From Macrobrachium rosenbergii (taxonomy: Eukaryota > Arthropoda > Malacostraca > Decapoda > Palaemonidae), in contig NC_089783.1 of the NCBI RefSeq assembly GCF_040412425.1, positions 38,864,125 to 38,928,124 on the forward strand: 64,000 nucleotides of DNA. Direction: 5' to 3'. Below, piece after piece: positions 13,221 through 27,089 of the stretch. The notes beneath the pieces are model-generated. The model saw only the letters and a list, made by a program, of their open reading frames with translations. It had not been told where the DNA came from and searched no databases. The translations under genes were made by a program, and so were the position numbers. Each line of letters opens with the position of its first letter. Within the stretch, counting starts at the first letter, position 1.

Positions 13221-13277
<57 letters not shown>
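13115..13277. repeat. Paired (TA)n tracts
   Basis: TA tracts at 13115-13190 and 13223-13277, separated by GTTTGTATGTAATATTAAGT and a short TA-rich piece. Confidence 0.95.
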
Positions 13278-13281
<4 letters not shown>

Positions 13282-13694
13282 ATTTATATATATAATATAT
13301 ATACATACTATATATGTGTGTATGTGTATATGTATATATATTTCGCACTTTCCACTTTAGGAATGAGAGCTTCCCACTCTATGATAAATATGTTTTCCCT
13401 CAAGAATGATTGACAACCGCGAAGAATGGAAAATTAACTCTAGGGCCTGAATAGCCACTGTCCAGGAAGGAATGATGAATAGATCTACGCAACAACTTGA
13501 CAAAGACCTCCTCTTTTCAAGGAACTACCCATAACGTTCATACAAGAATAACCATTCATACTATATGTTTGTTTATTTGTTTATATGTGTTATCGTCTTC
13601 AGCTCCGAGATTAAACCTTTACTTTATATACCGAATTTTATAAAGACTTTTCGATCTCGGGTAAGTTTTGTAAAAGCCCGGAAACAACAGATCA

Positions 13695-13915
13695 GTTAAT
13701 TACCAAGTGAGGCAGTTATTTAGACAGTGCCTTATAAGAAATATAAATAGTAATAGATAAGTTACAGTGTTTCAGTAGTAAATAAAAGAAAAACCTGGCG
13801 AGAGGCAATTGCCAAGTACGGCAATTATTTAGACAGTATCCTTTATGAAATAAAAATAGTAACAGATCAGGTACAGTGTTTCCGTAGTAAATAAAAGAAA
13901 AACCTGGTGTGAGAC
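13695..13915. repeat. ~110-bp tandem duplication
   Basis: Two copies share TTAGACAGT, a block ending ACAGTGTTTC, and AGTAAATAAAAGAAAAACCT. The CCAAG landmark lies at 13703 and 13812 (period 109). Confidence 0.85.
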
Positions 13916-14311
13916 ACAGTTTTTGCTTTTAATTCACTGCTTCGTCCTGGTATACAAGGAAATGAGTCTGTGATTAATTAACCAAATTCACATATTTAGC
14001 TGGACGACTTAACTGATTACGTGGTTTACCGCCCACCTATCCAGGGAGAAATCTACTCTTTGTAATGAATAAGAAGTTATACAAGAAATGACTTGATCCA
14101 AACGTGTTTAAAATTATTAATGAATGAAGAACAGTAGGTGGGGAGCTGGATAAGATTATGACTCAGTTCGTTCACATGATGTGAGAGAAAAATGATGAAT
14201 AGAGCAAAAGTGAATTGATGTGGTTTTTTTATTGGATTATTTCTCAGGTAGAAATTGGATGATAAGTAGCTGTAAACTACTGAAGAGTATCATCGACAAC
14301 ATCAGCAGTTG

Positions 14312-14314
<3 letters not shown>

Positions 14315-14382
<68 letters not shown>
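14315..14382. repeat. (AAT)n microsatellite
   Basis: About 22 AAT units, ending in a TATTAATAAT variant. Confidence 0.95.
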
Positions 14383-14521
14383 TTAATAATGCTAAGAAAT
14401 TCACAATCTCGTGAAAAAACGACTTGTGTTATAAAACTTTAAAATTATATAGTGAACTTTATTACTAAGTAATATAGTTTACTATATAGTTTAATACATA
14501 ATTGTGGGTTTTTATTACACA

Positions 14522-14605
<84 letters not shown>
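14522..14605. repeat. (AAT)n microsatellite
   Basis: About 28 AAT units, only ~140 bp after the previous AAT tract. Poly-Leu/Asn frames here are repeat translations. Confidence 0.95.
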
Positions 14606-14868
14606 CTTTTTATTCGAAGAAACTGCAATCCCAGAAACTCTGAAGAGAAGCTAGGTGATGATGCTGTGACCTGACAGTTGTTTCCTGAGATATTTTCGCT
14701 TCGCGACTTTATTTTCTCAGTTTTCTTTCTTCTTTTTCTTTTTAACATCTCTGTAATACTCGTTACAAGTTGTTCTTCTGAAGACTCCATTTCTCAGGAC
14801 TTAACATCTTTTTATAAATCATAAAATAAACCGTAAATAAGATTGCTACATGGAAACGTCATTGAAAA

Positions 14869-14998
<130 letters not shown>

Positions 14999-15414
14999 AA
15001 AGTAAACAATACCAAAGCACTAAACAAGCTATTGACATTAAACCGGAAATAATATTTTAATACAGAAACCGTCGTTTAAAAAATTACCTTCCCCCCCCTC
15101 TCTCTCTCTCTCTTTCTCTCTTTCTCTCGCAAGTAAACACTACCAAAGCAGTACACAAGCTCTTGAAATTGGCTTGCCCAGGAGAAAGGCACGAAGTGTA
15201 GACTCAAATCTTGTCTGAATACTTATTTTCAGCCGAAGGTGTTCTCTACTCAAGGAGCGTAAATAACTTTAAGACGAAATTCTGAGAACTTTAAAATTTT
15301 TTGACAGCTGCAATGGCAGTATCCCTTCAAGACTTATCTTGCGAATTCGAACAACAATTCTTTGAAGCAATTTTTGTTCAAAACAAAAACTTGGTTGCGT
15401 GTATTCGTGTGCGG

Positions 15415-15417
<3 letters not shown>

Positions 15418-15493
<76 letters not shown>
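15418..15493. repeat. (TA)n microsatellite
   Basis: TA tract of about 75 bp. Confidence 0.95.
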
Positions 15494-15496
<3 letters not shown>

Positions 15497-15599
15497 GTAT
15501 ATATCAGAGGCCACAGGAAATGGATAAAAGATGAAAGTACTTTCACCTGTTATTCAGTTTCTGTGGCACTTGCTATATTTATTGTCATATGTCATAGGA

Positions 15600-15793
<194 letters not shown>

Positions 15794-15839
15794 TGTGTGT
15801 GTATAAAGGCCAGAAACATATACATATAAACTCACTAAT

Positions 15840-18800
15840 CTAGAACAAATTATTAGAACCTACTGCATAACAAAGAAAAACGTGAAGCATAATGGATACA
15901 AAATGAATAAGTCAAAGGAGGCAGTAGAAGTGAAAAAGCTAAGGCATGAGATTCAGAGGTGTCTCAAAATGAAGACCAAAATAGACAAGTAATTCTTGTA
16001 GACAACATACAGCTATCATGAACGGGAAATCCTTATGTGTATTGTTTGATACTCTGAACAAAATCTCATGAGAGAGCAAAAAATAAATAAACCACATCTA
16101 TGAAATGTTCTGAAAACTGTTAAACGTGAGAAAGTAAAAAAAAAACAAGACATAAAACAAGGTGTTTATTGAGGTATAATATGACATTTAGAAAACAATG
16201 TTCCTCAGATAAGTTCTCATAATTAGTTTAAACGCTTACAATTCCATCCCAGGAGATACACTCCCGGTATTGATTAAAACAATCTTATTCTGAACAGCTT
16301 CGTTTTATATTATTTTTTTTTTCTATTCCTCTGCCATCTCAAATACCTATTCATTCATTTTCAGCAGGTAATTACATAACGTAAGCGTGTTTAAAGTCTT
16401 TCATTCACTAAGTATTTGATGAGTGAAGAGGTGGGCCACTGAAGGCTGATGTCTGTTGCGTGATTGTACTCCATAAGATTAGGAAGGTGTGTGTGTGTGC
16501 GTGTGTGTGGGGGGCGGGAGGGCTTGCAAACTGGCCAGGTCTAACGTAATAAGTAAGCTGAGAACGACCTACTCTTACATACAAGTCTCATAACCCAGTT
16601 GGCCGAATTTCTTGAAGAATTAGAATCTTGCTCAACGGGTTTTTCTGCCTCAATATCATTAGCATTATGAACGAGACAATCTTAATGGGGCATTAAGAAG
16701 TGTAATCGAATTGTTAAGAAAACTCCTACAGAAAAGATTCCACAAGAGAAGAGTGGCCGCCCATCCAATTTAGATATCATTATTTTAATGGCTATGTTAA
16801 TGATAACAAGCAATAACAGAAATATGACTGCTCATAGCGGGTGTGAATGATTAAAAATGAGGAAACCGGCATGTTTGTATTTAGGTTTTGTTAGAAAACA
16901 TGTTTTTTTCCTCCGCCTAATCTCTTGTACTTTATTCTGTATTATCGAAAAGTACACATAGGTAAACACAGATGACTTCCCAGACACACAGCGCACAGGT
17001 TATTTATGCTGTAGATATATATACATATATGGGAGAGTTCTGCGCTACCATTAAGGGGACGATTTTTCTGTAAATTTCTTCCTTTCATTAACGTTAACAG
17101 AAAAGTTTTGGTCCCAAACTCTGGAATCTCAAGAATTCCTTTAATACTTTGATAACTTAGATTGCTATTTCAGTTGTGCTTTTCAGATTTCTCAAGAGTA
17201 TATTGGAGCGAGTTTGCAATGAGTTATTTCCTCTGAAAAGTTGCAGAGAGACAGGTAGTTTTATTAAGAGCAATGGCTCCGACTGGTCGCCTGGCTGTGT
17301 CAATGAACAAAGTTTTGAGACAAATGCCCCCTCATCTCTCTCTCTCTTTCTAACATTTATCAAAGGTTGTAATTGTTTTCTTCAGTACTGTCATGTATTT
17401 CCCCTGCGTGGTTGTTTATATTTTCTGTTATTTGTCATTATCTCTCTTACTAATTCTTTTTCTTGACCAGTTACGTATTTGCTGTCAATGGTAGTATGAG
17501 TTTAAATTTCATTTTCATGTTAGCCTGTAGTTTTGCTTAGCAAGGAACAGGATTTCCTTTATAAAGAAGATTTTATTTCAGTTCAGTGTGAATATCTCTA
17601 AGAACCATTTTGATCCTTTTGAGGCTTCTAATCTCTGGTACCTGAAAAGCTTCAGAAAAAGGCATTTTAGATGCTTTGACACTGCCGATGCATCTGCTGA
17701 GTTGTTGTGGTCTAAATAACAAAACAAAAGTTGTTTTTCGTTCCGTAACAAATAAAGGAATTTATACTATGTTGTTCATTGTCATCAAAGATAATACTAG
17801 ATTAGGGCGACTGAAGATTGTACGTAACAAATAATTTTTTTAATCATAAAGAGTATGAGAACGGATCTTTAAATTTAAAGTTCCTTTCTTGGTTTCTTGA
17901 CGGGTATGAATGAGGAAAAATTTCCTCTCTCCCTTGATTTAGCTTTATCCAATCAACAGAAAGAACGAGATCTTTGAAGGTGACAATACGAAAACACTCA
18001 CTGGTAACAAATCTCAAAATTTTACCCACGTTCGTGACCTCTCCCAAAAAGTCCGAAGTTAGACATCAAGGAGTCAAAATTTTAGTCGACCTGACACGGT
18101 CTGCTCAAGAAAAGTTATTATGAATTCTAAAAGCATTTTCAAAATTAGGCTCAGATGTTAATGAGATCAGTCATAGATTATAGTTAAAAAGTATGAAGCC
18201 ATACCTTTTTTTAGCTATAACTTAGTTATTGAATTACAGGTGAACCTTGAGAATAGAGTATTCATTTCAAAACAAAAAGCAAAGCACCTGAAGGGCCTTT
18301 CTCACTTTGTTGTCGTCAAAGCAATTAAATTATTCAATTTTCAGCATAGCCCACTTGTGCATGGTTTAAAATTCACCCTCACATTTAAATTTTTTTTTCT
18401 AAATTCCCTTTTAATTTCAATATAATTTTTAAATTAGTGTTAGATGTTCCCTAGACCAAACTACTGCAGCATAATTCATCCGAGTTTATTTCTTCATCAC
18501 TTGCATATATGGCCTCAACAAATAGCAGGGTTTCCCTTACTGTGTTTCCACCATCAATATGTATGTTTGGAAAAAAGGCTGGAAAGTTCTGCCAGTTGAT
18601 CCTTTACTTTATGACACTGCTCATCTCAACTATCCTATCAAAATTTATATTCTTAACCTAATATATTTCACTGTATCAGATTACTAGGTAAACTGGTTCA
18701 CAATAAGATGGAGCCAGTATAAAAAATTGTTACCCTTCAAGTTAGATCACATCCGCTCCAATAGGTCGGAAGAATGTTAAATGAGATCCATGAACGATGT

Positions 18801-19404
18801 ATCATCTTCGCCTGTATGAAAGCAGTCACTCATTACAGTTGGTGGAACAGAAATAGATCAGATGCACAAACTCTCTACTGATATTGATCATTAGGGCGAC
18901 AGGATGAAGGAGTACCTGCTAAAAAAAAAAAAAACTATTGCCGACAGTAAATACAGTACAGTACAGTAAATACAGTGACATTACATCGGACAGCACACAT
19001 CTCGACCTTCATAATGATGAATTGTTCATTTAAATACCAAAGAAGAAACAGTTCACCGACTTAACATTCACATGATCATAGGAGACTGCGAATTGCTCAG
19101 ATCTGCCAAAGTCGATTACATGTCCATACTACGAGGAAATCTTCAAAAAATATTTTAATATTTTAAGGAGCCTCTCAACTTACGGTCCTTTGAAGTAATC
19201 CGTTAACAAAAGTCTGAGAAGGAACAGCTTATACAACGGACCCAAATCCTCCAAAGTGAACCAATGCTATTGATTTCATCATTCCTTAAATGTCATTTTC
19301 TAAAAAAAAAAAATCTCACGGATTAAAGTGAAAATGCAATCCATATTTAAAGTATCTTTAGCATGTGACATTCAAATTATGAGCAAATAGCGAGAAGACA
19401 AAGA
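15840..19404. other. Longest stretch without recognised repeats
   Basis: About 3.5 kb of apparently unique sequence. Overlapping frames of 68 and 96 residues (17157-17466), 67 residues (17844-18047, minus) and 61 residues (18240-18425) show no motif or credible codon pattern. A short TG-rich, then G-rich stretch sits near 16489-16520. If this locus has a host gene this is one of the few places with room for an exon, but I see none. Confidence 0.4.
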
Positions 19405-19785
19405 CCTTTCTAGTTTGCTGTACAATTATAGTACGCATAAATTGTGTTACCGAGATTATTATTACCACTTCAGGCTTTATATCGTCATTTTTTAAGATAT
19501 GAGTTATTAACATTAAATATAATCCTTTATACAAAAGTAATCCTTTCTAGTTTACTGTAATATTATATCAGGCAGAAGTTGTATTACCGAGATTAATATT
19601 AACACCTCAGGCTTTATATCGTCATTTTTTAAGATATGAGTTATTAACATTAAAAGTAATCCTTTCTAGTTTATTGTAATATTAGAGCAGGCAGAACTTG
19701 TATTACCGAGATTAATATTAACACTTCAGGCTGTATACCGTCATTTTTTATAGACACCATGAGTTATTAACATATTAAAAGTAAT
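19405..19785. repeat. ~120-135 bp tandem repeat, 3 copies
   Basis: Copies start with CCTTTCTAGTTT at 19405, 19542 and 19661. All share TTACCGAGATTAxTATTA, CAGGCTxTATATCGTCATTT and GAGTTATTAACAT. Copy 1 is longer by an extra ATCCTTTATACAAAAGTA. Confidence 0.9.
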
Positions 19786-19966
19786 CCTTCATTCATATTT
19801 CTGGAGGAATGTAGCGAAGGTCATCTAAGAGTGTTGGTTATTATCTTCTGTGTGATAGATGGTTTCACGGATAGATGAAATTTTATTTCGTTCACAAAGG
19901 AATGGAGCGGACCAGTCCTTACAGCCATCATTATTCATCGTCCACTCATTTTATCCCTTGTATTAC

Positions 19967-20194
19967 GTGCTACACTCTTTACCCTAACATCTCTTTATTC
20001 TCCTCTATGCAGGGCTAGAATAGATCACACGGTTATACAATAAGAAGGTAGATTAGCAAAAAAAATCTATTAATAAACCTCGTTTATTAATCGATTATTT
20101 TATGCTAAAATACCTTCTTACTGCATAATCGTGAGACCTATTTTAGCAATGCATAGAGTAGAATAAAGCGATGATAGGTTAAAGGGTGTAGCAC
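19967..20194. repeat. 228-bp imperfect palindrome
   Basis: Left arm 19967-20078 and right arm 20082-20194 are reverse complements with moderate mismatch, around a 3-nt centre CTC (20079-20081). The innermost ATTAATAAAC/GTTTATTAAT is perfect. TAAGAAGGTA pairs with TACCTTCTTA, CTTTATTCTxCTCTATGCA with its complement, and GTGCTACACxCTTTA with TAAAGxGTGTAGCAC. The RNA could fold into one long hairpin. Confidence 0.85.
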
Positions 20195-20321
20195 TTAGGA
20201 CCTAATATTTGGTTTGTTCATTTCAATTTGACATCCAAATAACAATGCTGAATCAGCCGTTTGTATGTTAGTTGGCAGGTTTACTTGATGCCGTTGTTAC
20301 GGAAGCAAGGGCCTTCGTATA

Positions 20322-20401
20322 CAGGTAGCCTGGAATTGTGGTAATGCATTACAGGCGATAAAGAGGCTTGGCGTGGAACGAGACCAAATTTGATGATAAG
20401 G

Positions 20402-20455
<54 letters not shown>

Positions 20456-20655
20456 TTTCTAATTACCTGATTTTGAACTAGTCATTCACGTGCCAGGAAA
20501 CAGGTAGCCTGGAAGTGTGGTAATGCATTACAGGGGATAAGAGGCCTGGCGTGGAACGAGAATAAAAACGATGATGAGGAACAGAGAGAAAGAGAGATAT
20601 ATACATATTTCCAAATATCTGAGGCGAACTAGTCATTCTGCTTGCCAAGAAATCA
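20322..20655. repeat. 179-bp tandem duplication containing (GA)n
   Basis: CAGGTAGCCTGGAAxTGTGG starts at 20322 and 20501. Both copies continue GTAATGCATTACAGG, GGCGTGGAACGAGA and GAACAGAGAGA, and end near ACTAGTCATTC. Copy 1 has an expanded GA tract (20406-20452); copy 2 has only a few GA units. Confidence 0.9.
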
Positions 20656-21316
20656 CGCCATCCCGAATTTCTCGTCCTAAAACAAAGAAGAAGAAGATAA
20701 ACAGCCCCAGAGCAAGAAGCAATGGAAGAAGAAGACAGAGAGCCGACAGAGGGGTGGGTTTCTATCCAACAGGCACTGTTCGTCTCGAGGAAAGGTGATT
20801 AACGAAACCGTGAAACCTGTTGTGTTGTGTGATCCTGTTCCTCTCTACCTACTACTACTACTCCTACTACTACTACTACTACTTCTACTACTGCTGCTAC
20901 CCTCCTCATCGCCGGAATTAAGGAAGGGCCTTGTAAGCCTTACCCCTACCCGACAACCCTCCCCATCCCAGCTTTCCCTAACAGTTACCTCACACTCTTC
21001 ATCCCCTGACAACGTACACAGGCTTTAATCTCCTCTGCCCCTGTAGAGTATGAAGTAGAATTAATCAGGAGTGCTGGAGAAGTGCAAGGGTTCAAAAGGA
21101 GATAACGACAACAAGAATGAAAGGGGAATATATGTGTTGGCGGGGGTGGGATGGAGTGGGAAAGGGGGGGAATCACAGGAGGGCAGAGGAGGAGTAAAGA
21201 AGGGGAAAGATAAAGAGGATTACAGGTATTATACGACGCGAGACAAAAAGTTCTTCGTTGTTCGCGTGCGTGTTCAAGTGCTCATCATCAGAAGACTCTC
21301 CTCCCTCTATCTTATT

Positions 21317-21320
<4 letters not shown>
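20656..21320. other. Mixed sequence with (CTA)n and purine-rich blocks
   Basis: An imperfect CTA tract lies at 20848-20900. A G-rich stretch runs at about 21120-21215. Frames of 63-106 residues here have low-complexity composition and no motif. Confidence 0.4.

Positions 21321-21349
<29 letters not shown>
21321..21349. repeat. (CT)n microsatellite
   Basis: CT tract of about 29 bp. Confidence 0.9.
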
Positions 21350-21352
<3 letters not shown>

Positions 21353-21460
21353 TCTCCGTCTTATTCCTCGTACTCAGTATTTTTTCAATAACCTTCTAAT
21401 TCTCCTCTCTGCCATTAATTCTTTATATGCTTCTACGTTATTTATTCCCTGTGCCTATTC

Positions 21461-21655
21461 TAACAGTTAGCATGTATTTTAACAGTGTATATATTCTATT
21501 CTAACAGTGTATATATTCTATTTTAACAGTGTATATATTCTATTCTAACAATGTATATAATCGGTTCTAACAATGTATACTCTATTTTAACAGTGTATAT
21601 ATTCTATTCTAACAGTGTATATATTCTGCTCTAACAATGTATATGTTCTATCTCA
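21461..21655. repeat. 22-bp minisatellite, about 9 copies
   Basis: Unit TAACAGTGTATATATTCTAT plus two pyrimidines. Most copies are exactly 22 bp; one (near 21569) is shortened to 20 bp. Confidence 0.95.
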
Positions 21656-22478
21656 TTTTCAGTGTTAATTATTGCTTTACTGAATGGCATTTTGCGCTGA
21701 CGCTTTCAGGTCCTTGAATGCGAAAATATGCCAAAAATCTTTTATTGACGTTCGTCCACCAGCTGCTTGTTATTCACGAGTAGCCTACTGGAAAGAGTTG
21801 GAGTCTTAAGTTAATTTCAGAAGATAAAAAATTCATCGCTGTGGATTTTTCTTTTTTGTGAGGCAAGAATTTTATTTGCGTTTGGCGTTCTAATTGAGTC
21901 TTCGCAGACAGGAAGAGAGAGTTCCTTAGATTTTATATTTTTGACCTGCGATTCAAACGTTGAGGAAAAGTAAGGGACAAAAGATTTTATCAGAAAAGAG
22001 TTCATTTTCGTGTTTAGATCTGTCAAATATTCTTTAAAGTGCTGATTATGAACGTCTGGCAACAAAGACAGTAATTTTTTTCTCGATTTAAAATATAATT
22101 ATTTTTTAATGTTTCTGTGTTTCTGAGCTAAATTTTCATTAAAGGTTGGCAACACTGTATGATTTTTTTTTTTTTGCGATTAAAAATATCGTTAGTTTTT
22201 TGTTTTAATCACGAATGTATTGTCCTGTCCTAAGTTTCCTTTAAAGATTCTACACCATGGAGATAATATTCGTTTCTGGATAATATTTTATTAAAATCGT
22301 TCGTTTTAGCCCCTGATATATTGTATCCATCAGTGATATTTTTCTCAGGAGTAAGAAGCTCTCTTTTTATCAACTATGACGATAAGGATAACAAAATTTC
22401 ATTCTGCTCATCCAGAGTGACAAGAGAAAGATAATAATATTGGTTCATTCATAAGAACAGGACCTGTAAGAAGCTCAC

Positions 22479-22800
22479 CACATTTCATTCATAACTGTGC
22501 ATGTAACACATGCATCTTACATATTGATCACATGAGTAAAATTATTAGTTACATTTATTCAGAACCACATTTCACTCATAAAAGTAGAAATTACACACAT
22601 GCCTCTTACAAATTCATCACATGAGTAAAATAACCAGTTATATTTACTCAGAATCACATTTCCTTCATAACGGCAGAAATTACACACCGACTTTACAAAT
22701 TCATGGCAGGAGTAAAATACTCAGTGTTATTCATTCAGAATACTAGTGAGCAGGTATCCATTTCACTTCATTCATAATAACAGAAATAAGATATGCATTC
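22479..22800. repeat. ~88-bp tandem repeat, about 3.5 copies
   Basis: CACATTTC landmarks fall at 22479, 22566 and 22655, with a divergent fourth start near 22758. Shared blocks are TTCATAA, CATGAGTAAAAT and ATTTAxTCAGAA. Confidence 0.85.
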
Positions 22801-23064
22801 CACGGCACGTAACCATCTCTCATTCAGTGTTCACTCCACGAATGTCACATCGATTCCGGAGCAAATTCCAAAATAACTCAAGACACATCAGCCAACCTCC
22901 CCCTGGCGTTTCACGCGTCCGTTAAGCAAATTACTTTTCCACTTTGCAAAGTTTCTCGTTATTATTAATTAGGGAATGTGTTCGCTTTCCTTGGCTTACA
23001 ACCACGCACGGTTCGGTATTCGAACTTGTACAAGCGTATTTGTTACCATTCAGTGATTATGAAG

Positions 23065-23322
<258 letters not shown>

Positions 23323-23629
23323 ACAAGGAGTAACTTGTACATACACACATATACACTCATATATATATGTGTGTGTTTGTGTATGTCTCTGTGTGTGTCA
23401 CTCATTACCAATTCACCCGACAGAACAGTTAAAAAAAGCCCCTTGGTCGATTTTTGAGAGAGCTTGTATTCGTTAAAGCAGTTTAGTTTTGTCATATTGG
23501 TAAATTAACCATCCCACCCCAACACAAAAATTTTTTAAAATTCATTAAAATGGCTAATGGAAGGTAAGAATATAGAAAAATAAGTCTGTGAACTTCATAC
23601 GAGATAATGAGATAACAATAGAGCAAATA

Positions 23630-24165
23630 ATACTTTCAAAGGTCGATATGTGCACATACTTAATTTAAGCACCTATTTCGTTCTTCAACTTTGTATAAAA
23701 TATATAAATGCGCCATTAGGACAAGCCACAGATCGTCTATAAGAACGAAAATAAGCTTAAATATTCCATAAAAAAGTAATACCTTCAAATACCGACATAT
23801 GCAAACTTTTAGCATTTTTGCTCATTTTTTTTTATCCACCATTATATAAAATGCAACTGCGCCATTAGCATATGTGACAGATCGCTGTTAAGACCGAAAA
23901 TACGTTTAAATATTCCATGAAAAACTAGCACAGGGAAACGAAAACACACACAACACGTGTTATCGTAATGTGAAAATAACATGAGCCGAAAAAAGGATTA
24001 CTTTAAAAAAAAATTTGCATGTATTTAATTTTTGCTCTTCTTTCATTATTCAGTATCATACAAAATGCAATTGCGCCATCAGAATAAGCGACAGGTCACT
24101 TACAAGAACGAAAATGTTTAAATATTCCACAAAAAAATTATTACTGGAAAACAAACAACACACAT
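23630..24165. repeat. Diverged ~150-210 bp tandem repeat, 3 copies
   Basis: Landmark GCGCCATxAG is followed by a block including GACAGATCG, AAGAACGAAAATA and TTTAAATATTCCATxAAAAA. Copies are centred near 23712, 23861 and 24075. Confidence 0.8.
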
Positions 24166-24480
24166 TATCGTAATGAAAATAATACGAGCCGAGGATTTTG
24201 GCATTTTCTGCCGCACAAATTGGGAGCGAATCTCTTAAATCCTCGGGATCCAGAATCCGTGATGCGATCAGACCACCTTCTTAGGATTGGATTTTTTTTT
24301 TTTTTGTGGCGATTATTCGGCTCATTTTTTATCGAATGAAACGCAGGAGAATAGGATCGAAGTTTATTTAACAGGAAAATCCTAATCGTTTCTCAAAAGC
24401 TTCATACCTCTTTGTCACATAATCACTCTTTTGCACTTCACTGTTATTTGTTTATTTGGTAACCAATTAGTGTATGTATA

Positions 24481-24780
<300 letters not shown>

Positions 24781-25107
24781 CATATATAATATTTATAAAT
24801 AACAGCTAGGAAATAAGTCTAAGATCATTGCATATTGCTATAACATTCATAAGTCTTAATTACGAGAAATTTATTCACATCCTTAATTCAACAGCACTGC
24901 AGTCATTATTCTCACTATTCCAAGGACAATAACAAGAATGTAGATTAACAAATACCTCAACGGGGGTATCTATTCATCCATAACATCCACTGTATCCACA
25001 AACGTCTCTTCAACAATTCAACAAACAGTGAATAATAAAGCAAACTGAAAAATAAAGTTTTGGCTGGAAGTTAATTCTTAGGATTATGTCGGGGGATAAA
25101 ACATTAC

Positions 25108-25806
25108 AAATGAAAATTTCAAGATCTAGATTGGAAATTAAAGACTCAAACAATAAAGAATGTAAAATTTCAAAAAGGTCTACATTGGAAATTAAAGACT
25201 TAAATAATAAAGAATGTACAATTTCAAGAAGGTCTAGATTAGAAATTAAAGACCCAACCACTAAAGAATGTAAAATTTAAAGAAGGTCTAGATTGGAAAT
25301 TAAAGACACAAACAATAAAATATGTAAAATTTCAAGAAGGTCTAGATTGGAAATTAAAGACCCAAACAATAAAGAATTTAAAATTTCAAGGTCTAGATTG
25401 GAAACTAAAGACCCAAACAAAAAAGAATGTAAAATTTCATGAAGATCTAGATTGGAAATTAAAGACCCAAACAATAAAGAATGTAAAATTTCAAGAAGGA
25501 ATAGACTGGATATTAAAGGACTAAATAATAAAGAATGAAAAATTGCAAGAAGGTCTAGATTGGAAATTAATGCCCAAAACAATAAAGAATGTAAAATTTC
25601 AACAAGGTCTAGAATGGATATTAAAGACCAAAAAATAAAGAATGTAAAATTTCAAGAGGGTCTAGATTGGAAATTGAAGAACCAAACAATAAAGAATGTA
25701 AAATTTCAAGGTCTAGATGGGGAATTAAAGACCCAAAGATAAAGAATGTAAAATTTCAAGATGGTCTAGATTGGAAAATTAAAGACCCAAACTATAAAGA
25801 ATGTAA
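25108..25806. repeat. 54-bp minisatellite, about 13 copies
   Basis: Unit: AAAGAATGTAAAATTTCAAG, then AAGGTCTAGATTGGAAATTA and AAGACCCAAACAAT. The period is 54 bp, and some units lack AGA before GGTCTAG. Because 54 and the common 3-bp loss are multiples of three, open frames persist: plus-strand repeats of I-K-D-x-x-N-K-E-C-K-I-S-R-R-S-R-L-E, and minus-strand repeats of L-L-F-G-S-L-I-S-N-L-D-L-L-E-I-L-H-S. Frame shifts between stretches (frames 25086-25280, 25277-25582 minus, 25560-25742) and the absence of a consistent gene context favour a non-coding array. Confidence 0.9.
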
Positions 25807-25922
25807 GTGAATCTGTGAATAATTCCCAAAGAATCTGTAAGACGCACAATAATGAGAATGTGTTAGAAGAATCCAAAATGGACGAGAAATTCGATGAACT
25901 GGGAAATCCTGTATTGCAAAAA

Positions 25923-25924
<2 letters not shown>

Positions 25925-25987
<63 letters not shown>
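25925..25987. repeat. (CT)n microsatellite
   Basis: CT tract of about 62 bp, starting about 120 bp after the 54-bp array ends. Confidence 0.95.
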
Positions 25988-25989
<2 letters not shown>

Positions 25990-26273
25990 ATAACGTCAAT
26001 TTTAAAATGAGATAACCCATTTACTTTACAAGAGGCTCCATCTATTTGACACTGACTGAGGAAGGAATTAATCTTTTATATTTTGAAGGTTTATTAGATG
26101 GCTAGGTTCATAATTATTGAATTCATATGAAATTCCATAAAATACCTACTTATATTTCATTGCCGGAAAAAAATGGAAAAACTAAAACCAATAAACATTG
26201 AAACACCATTATCCTCCTAGTCATCATTGAACCTAAAATGTTAAGTGCATATATATGTGTATATGTATGTTTT

Positions 26274-26278
<5 letters not shown>

Positions 26279-26360
<82 letters not shown>
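26279..26360. repeat. (TA)n microsatellite
   Basis: TA tract with one ACT interruption near 26319. Confidence 0.95.
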
Positions 26361-26362
<2 letters not shown>

Positions 26363-26675
26363 GTATTTATATATATTTTATTCACGCACGAATTCATTAG
26401 GCGAAAACCCAATAATCTTGCTCGATAATTCCCATGTTGGCATGTGACTGACGTCAACAACGGTGCCACTGGGTTTCTGGGTCGCCACGTGGAGAAAGAG
26501 ACTTAGAGAGTTCCAAATGACGGAACCAAAGAGAAATTATTTCGAATATGAAAAGAGACACGACTGTAATAAACATTATACATTTCACCTTCCTCTTTTT
26601 CCATTTCAAATCAAAGACTGATCTACCGGATCCATAATAAATGAGGTCACAGCGGTGAGGGATAGAGCTCTCATG

Positions 26676-26695
26676 TGACCCTAGTGCCTGGAAAG

Positions 26696-26765
<70 letters not shown>

Positions 26766-26868
26766 ACCCTACTGCCTGTAAAGCATCCAGGAATGTCAGT
26801 TGTATCTCTCTCTCTCTCTCTCTCTCGACCCTATTTCCTGAAAAGTAAATCCTCTAGGGATGCTGTTG

Positions 26869-26920
<52 letters not shown>

Positions 26921-27021
26921 CTATTGCCTGAAAAGTAAAACATCCAGGCATATCAGTTGTGTCTGTGTCTCTCTGTCTCTCTCTCTCTATCTCTCGACCG
27001 AGCATCTAGGGATGCCAGTTG

Positions 27022-27087
<66 letters not shown>
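26676..27087. repeat. CT tracts alternating with a ~50-bp spacer
   Basis: Four to five repeats of a spacer type with GACCCTATTGCCTGAAAAGT, ACATCCAGGxATGxCAGTTG and then TATCTCTCTC. Each is followed by an independently sized CT tract (26701-26762, 26806-26826, 26872-26918, 26970-26995, 27026-27087). Confidence 0.9.

Positions 27088-27089
<2 letters not shown>

Noticed and set aside
15840..19404. Hidden multi-exon host gene
   Set aside because: No frame with recognisable motif and no credible splice-linked series of frames could be seen. It cannot be excluded without transcript data.
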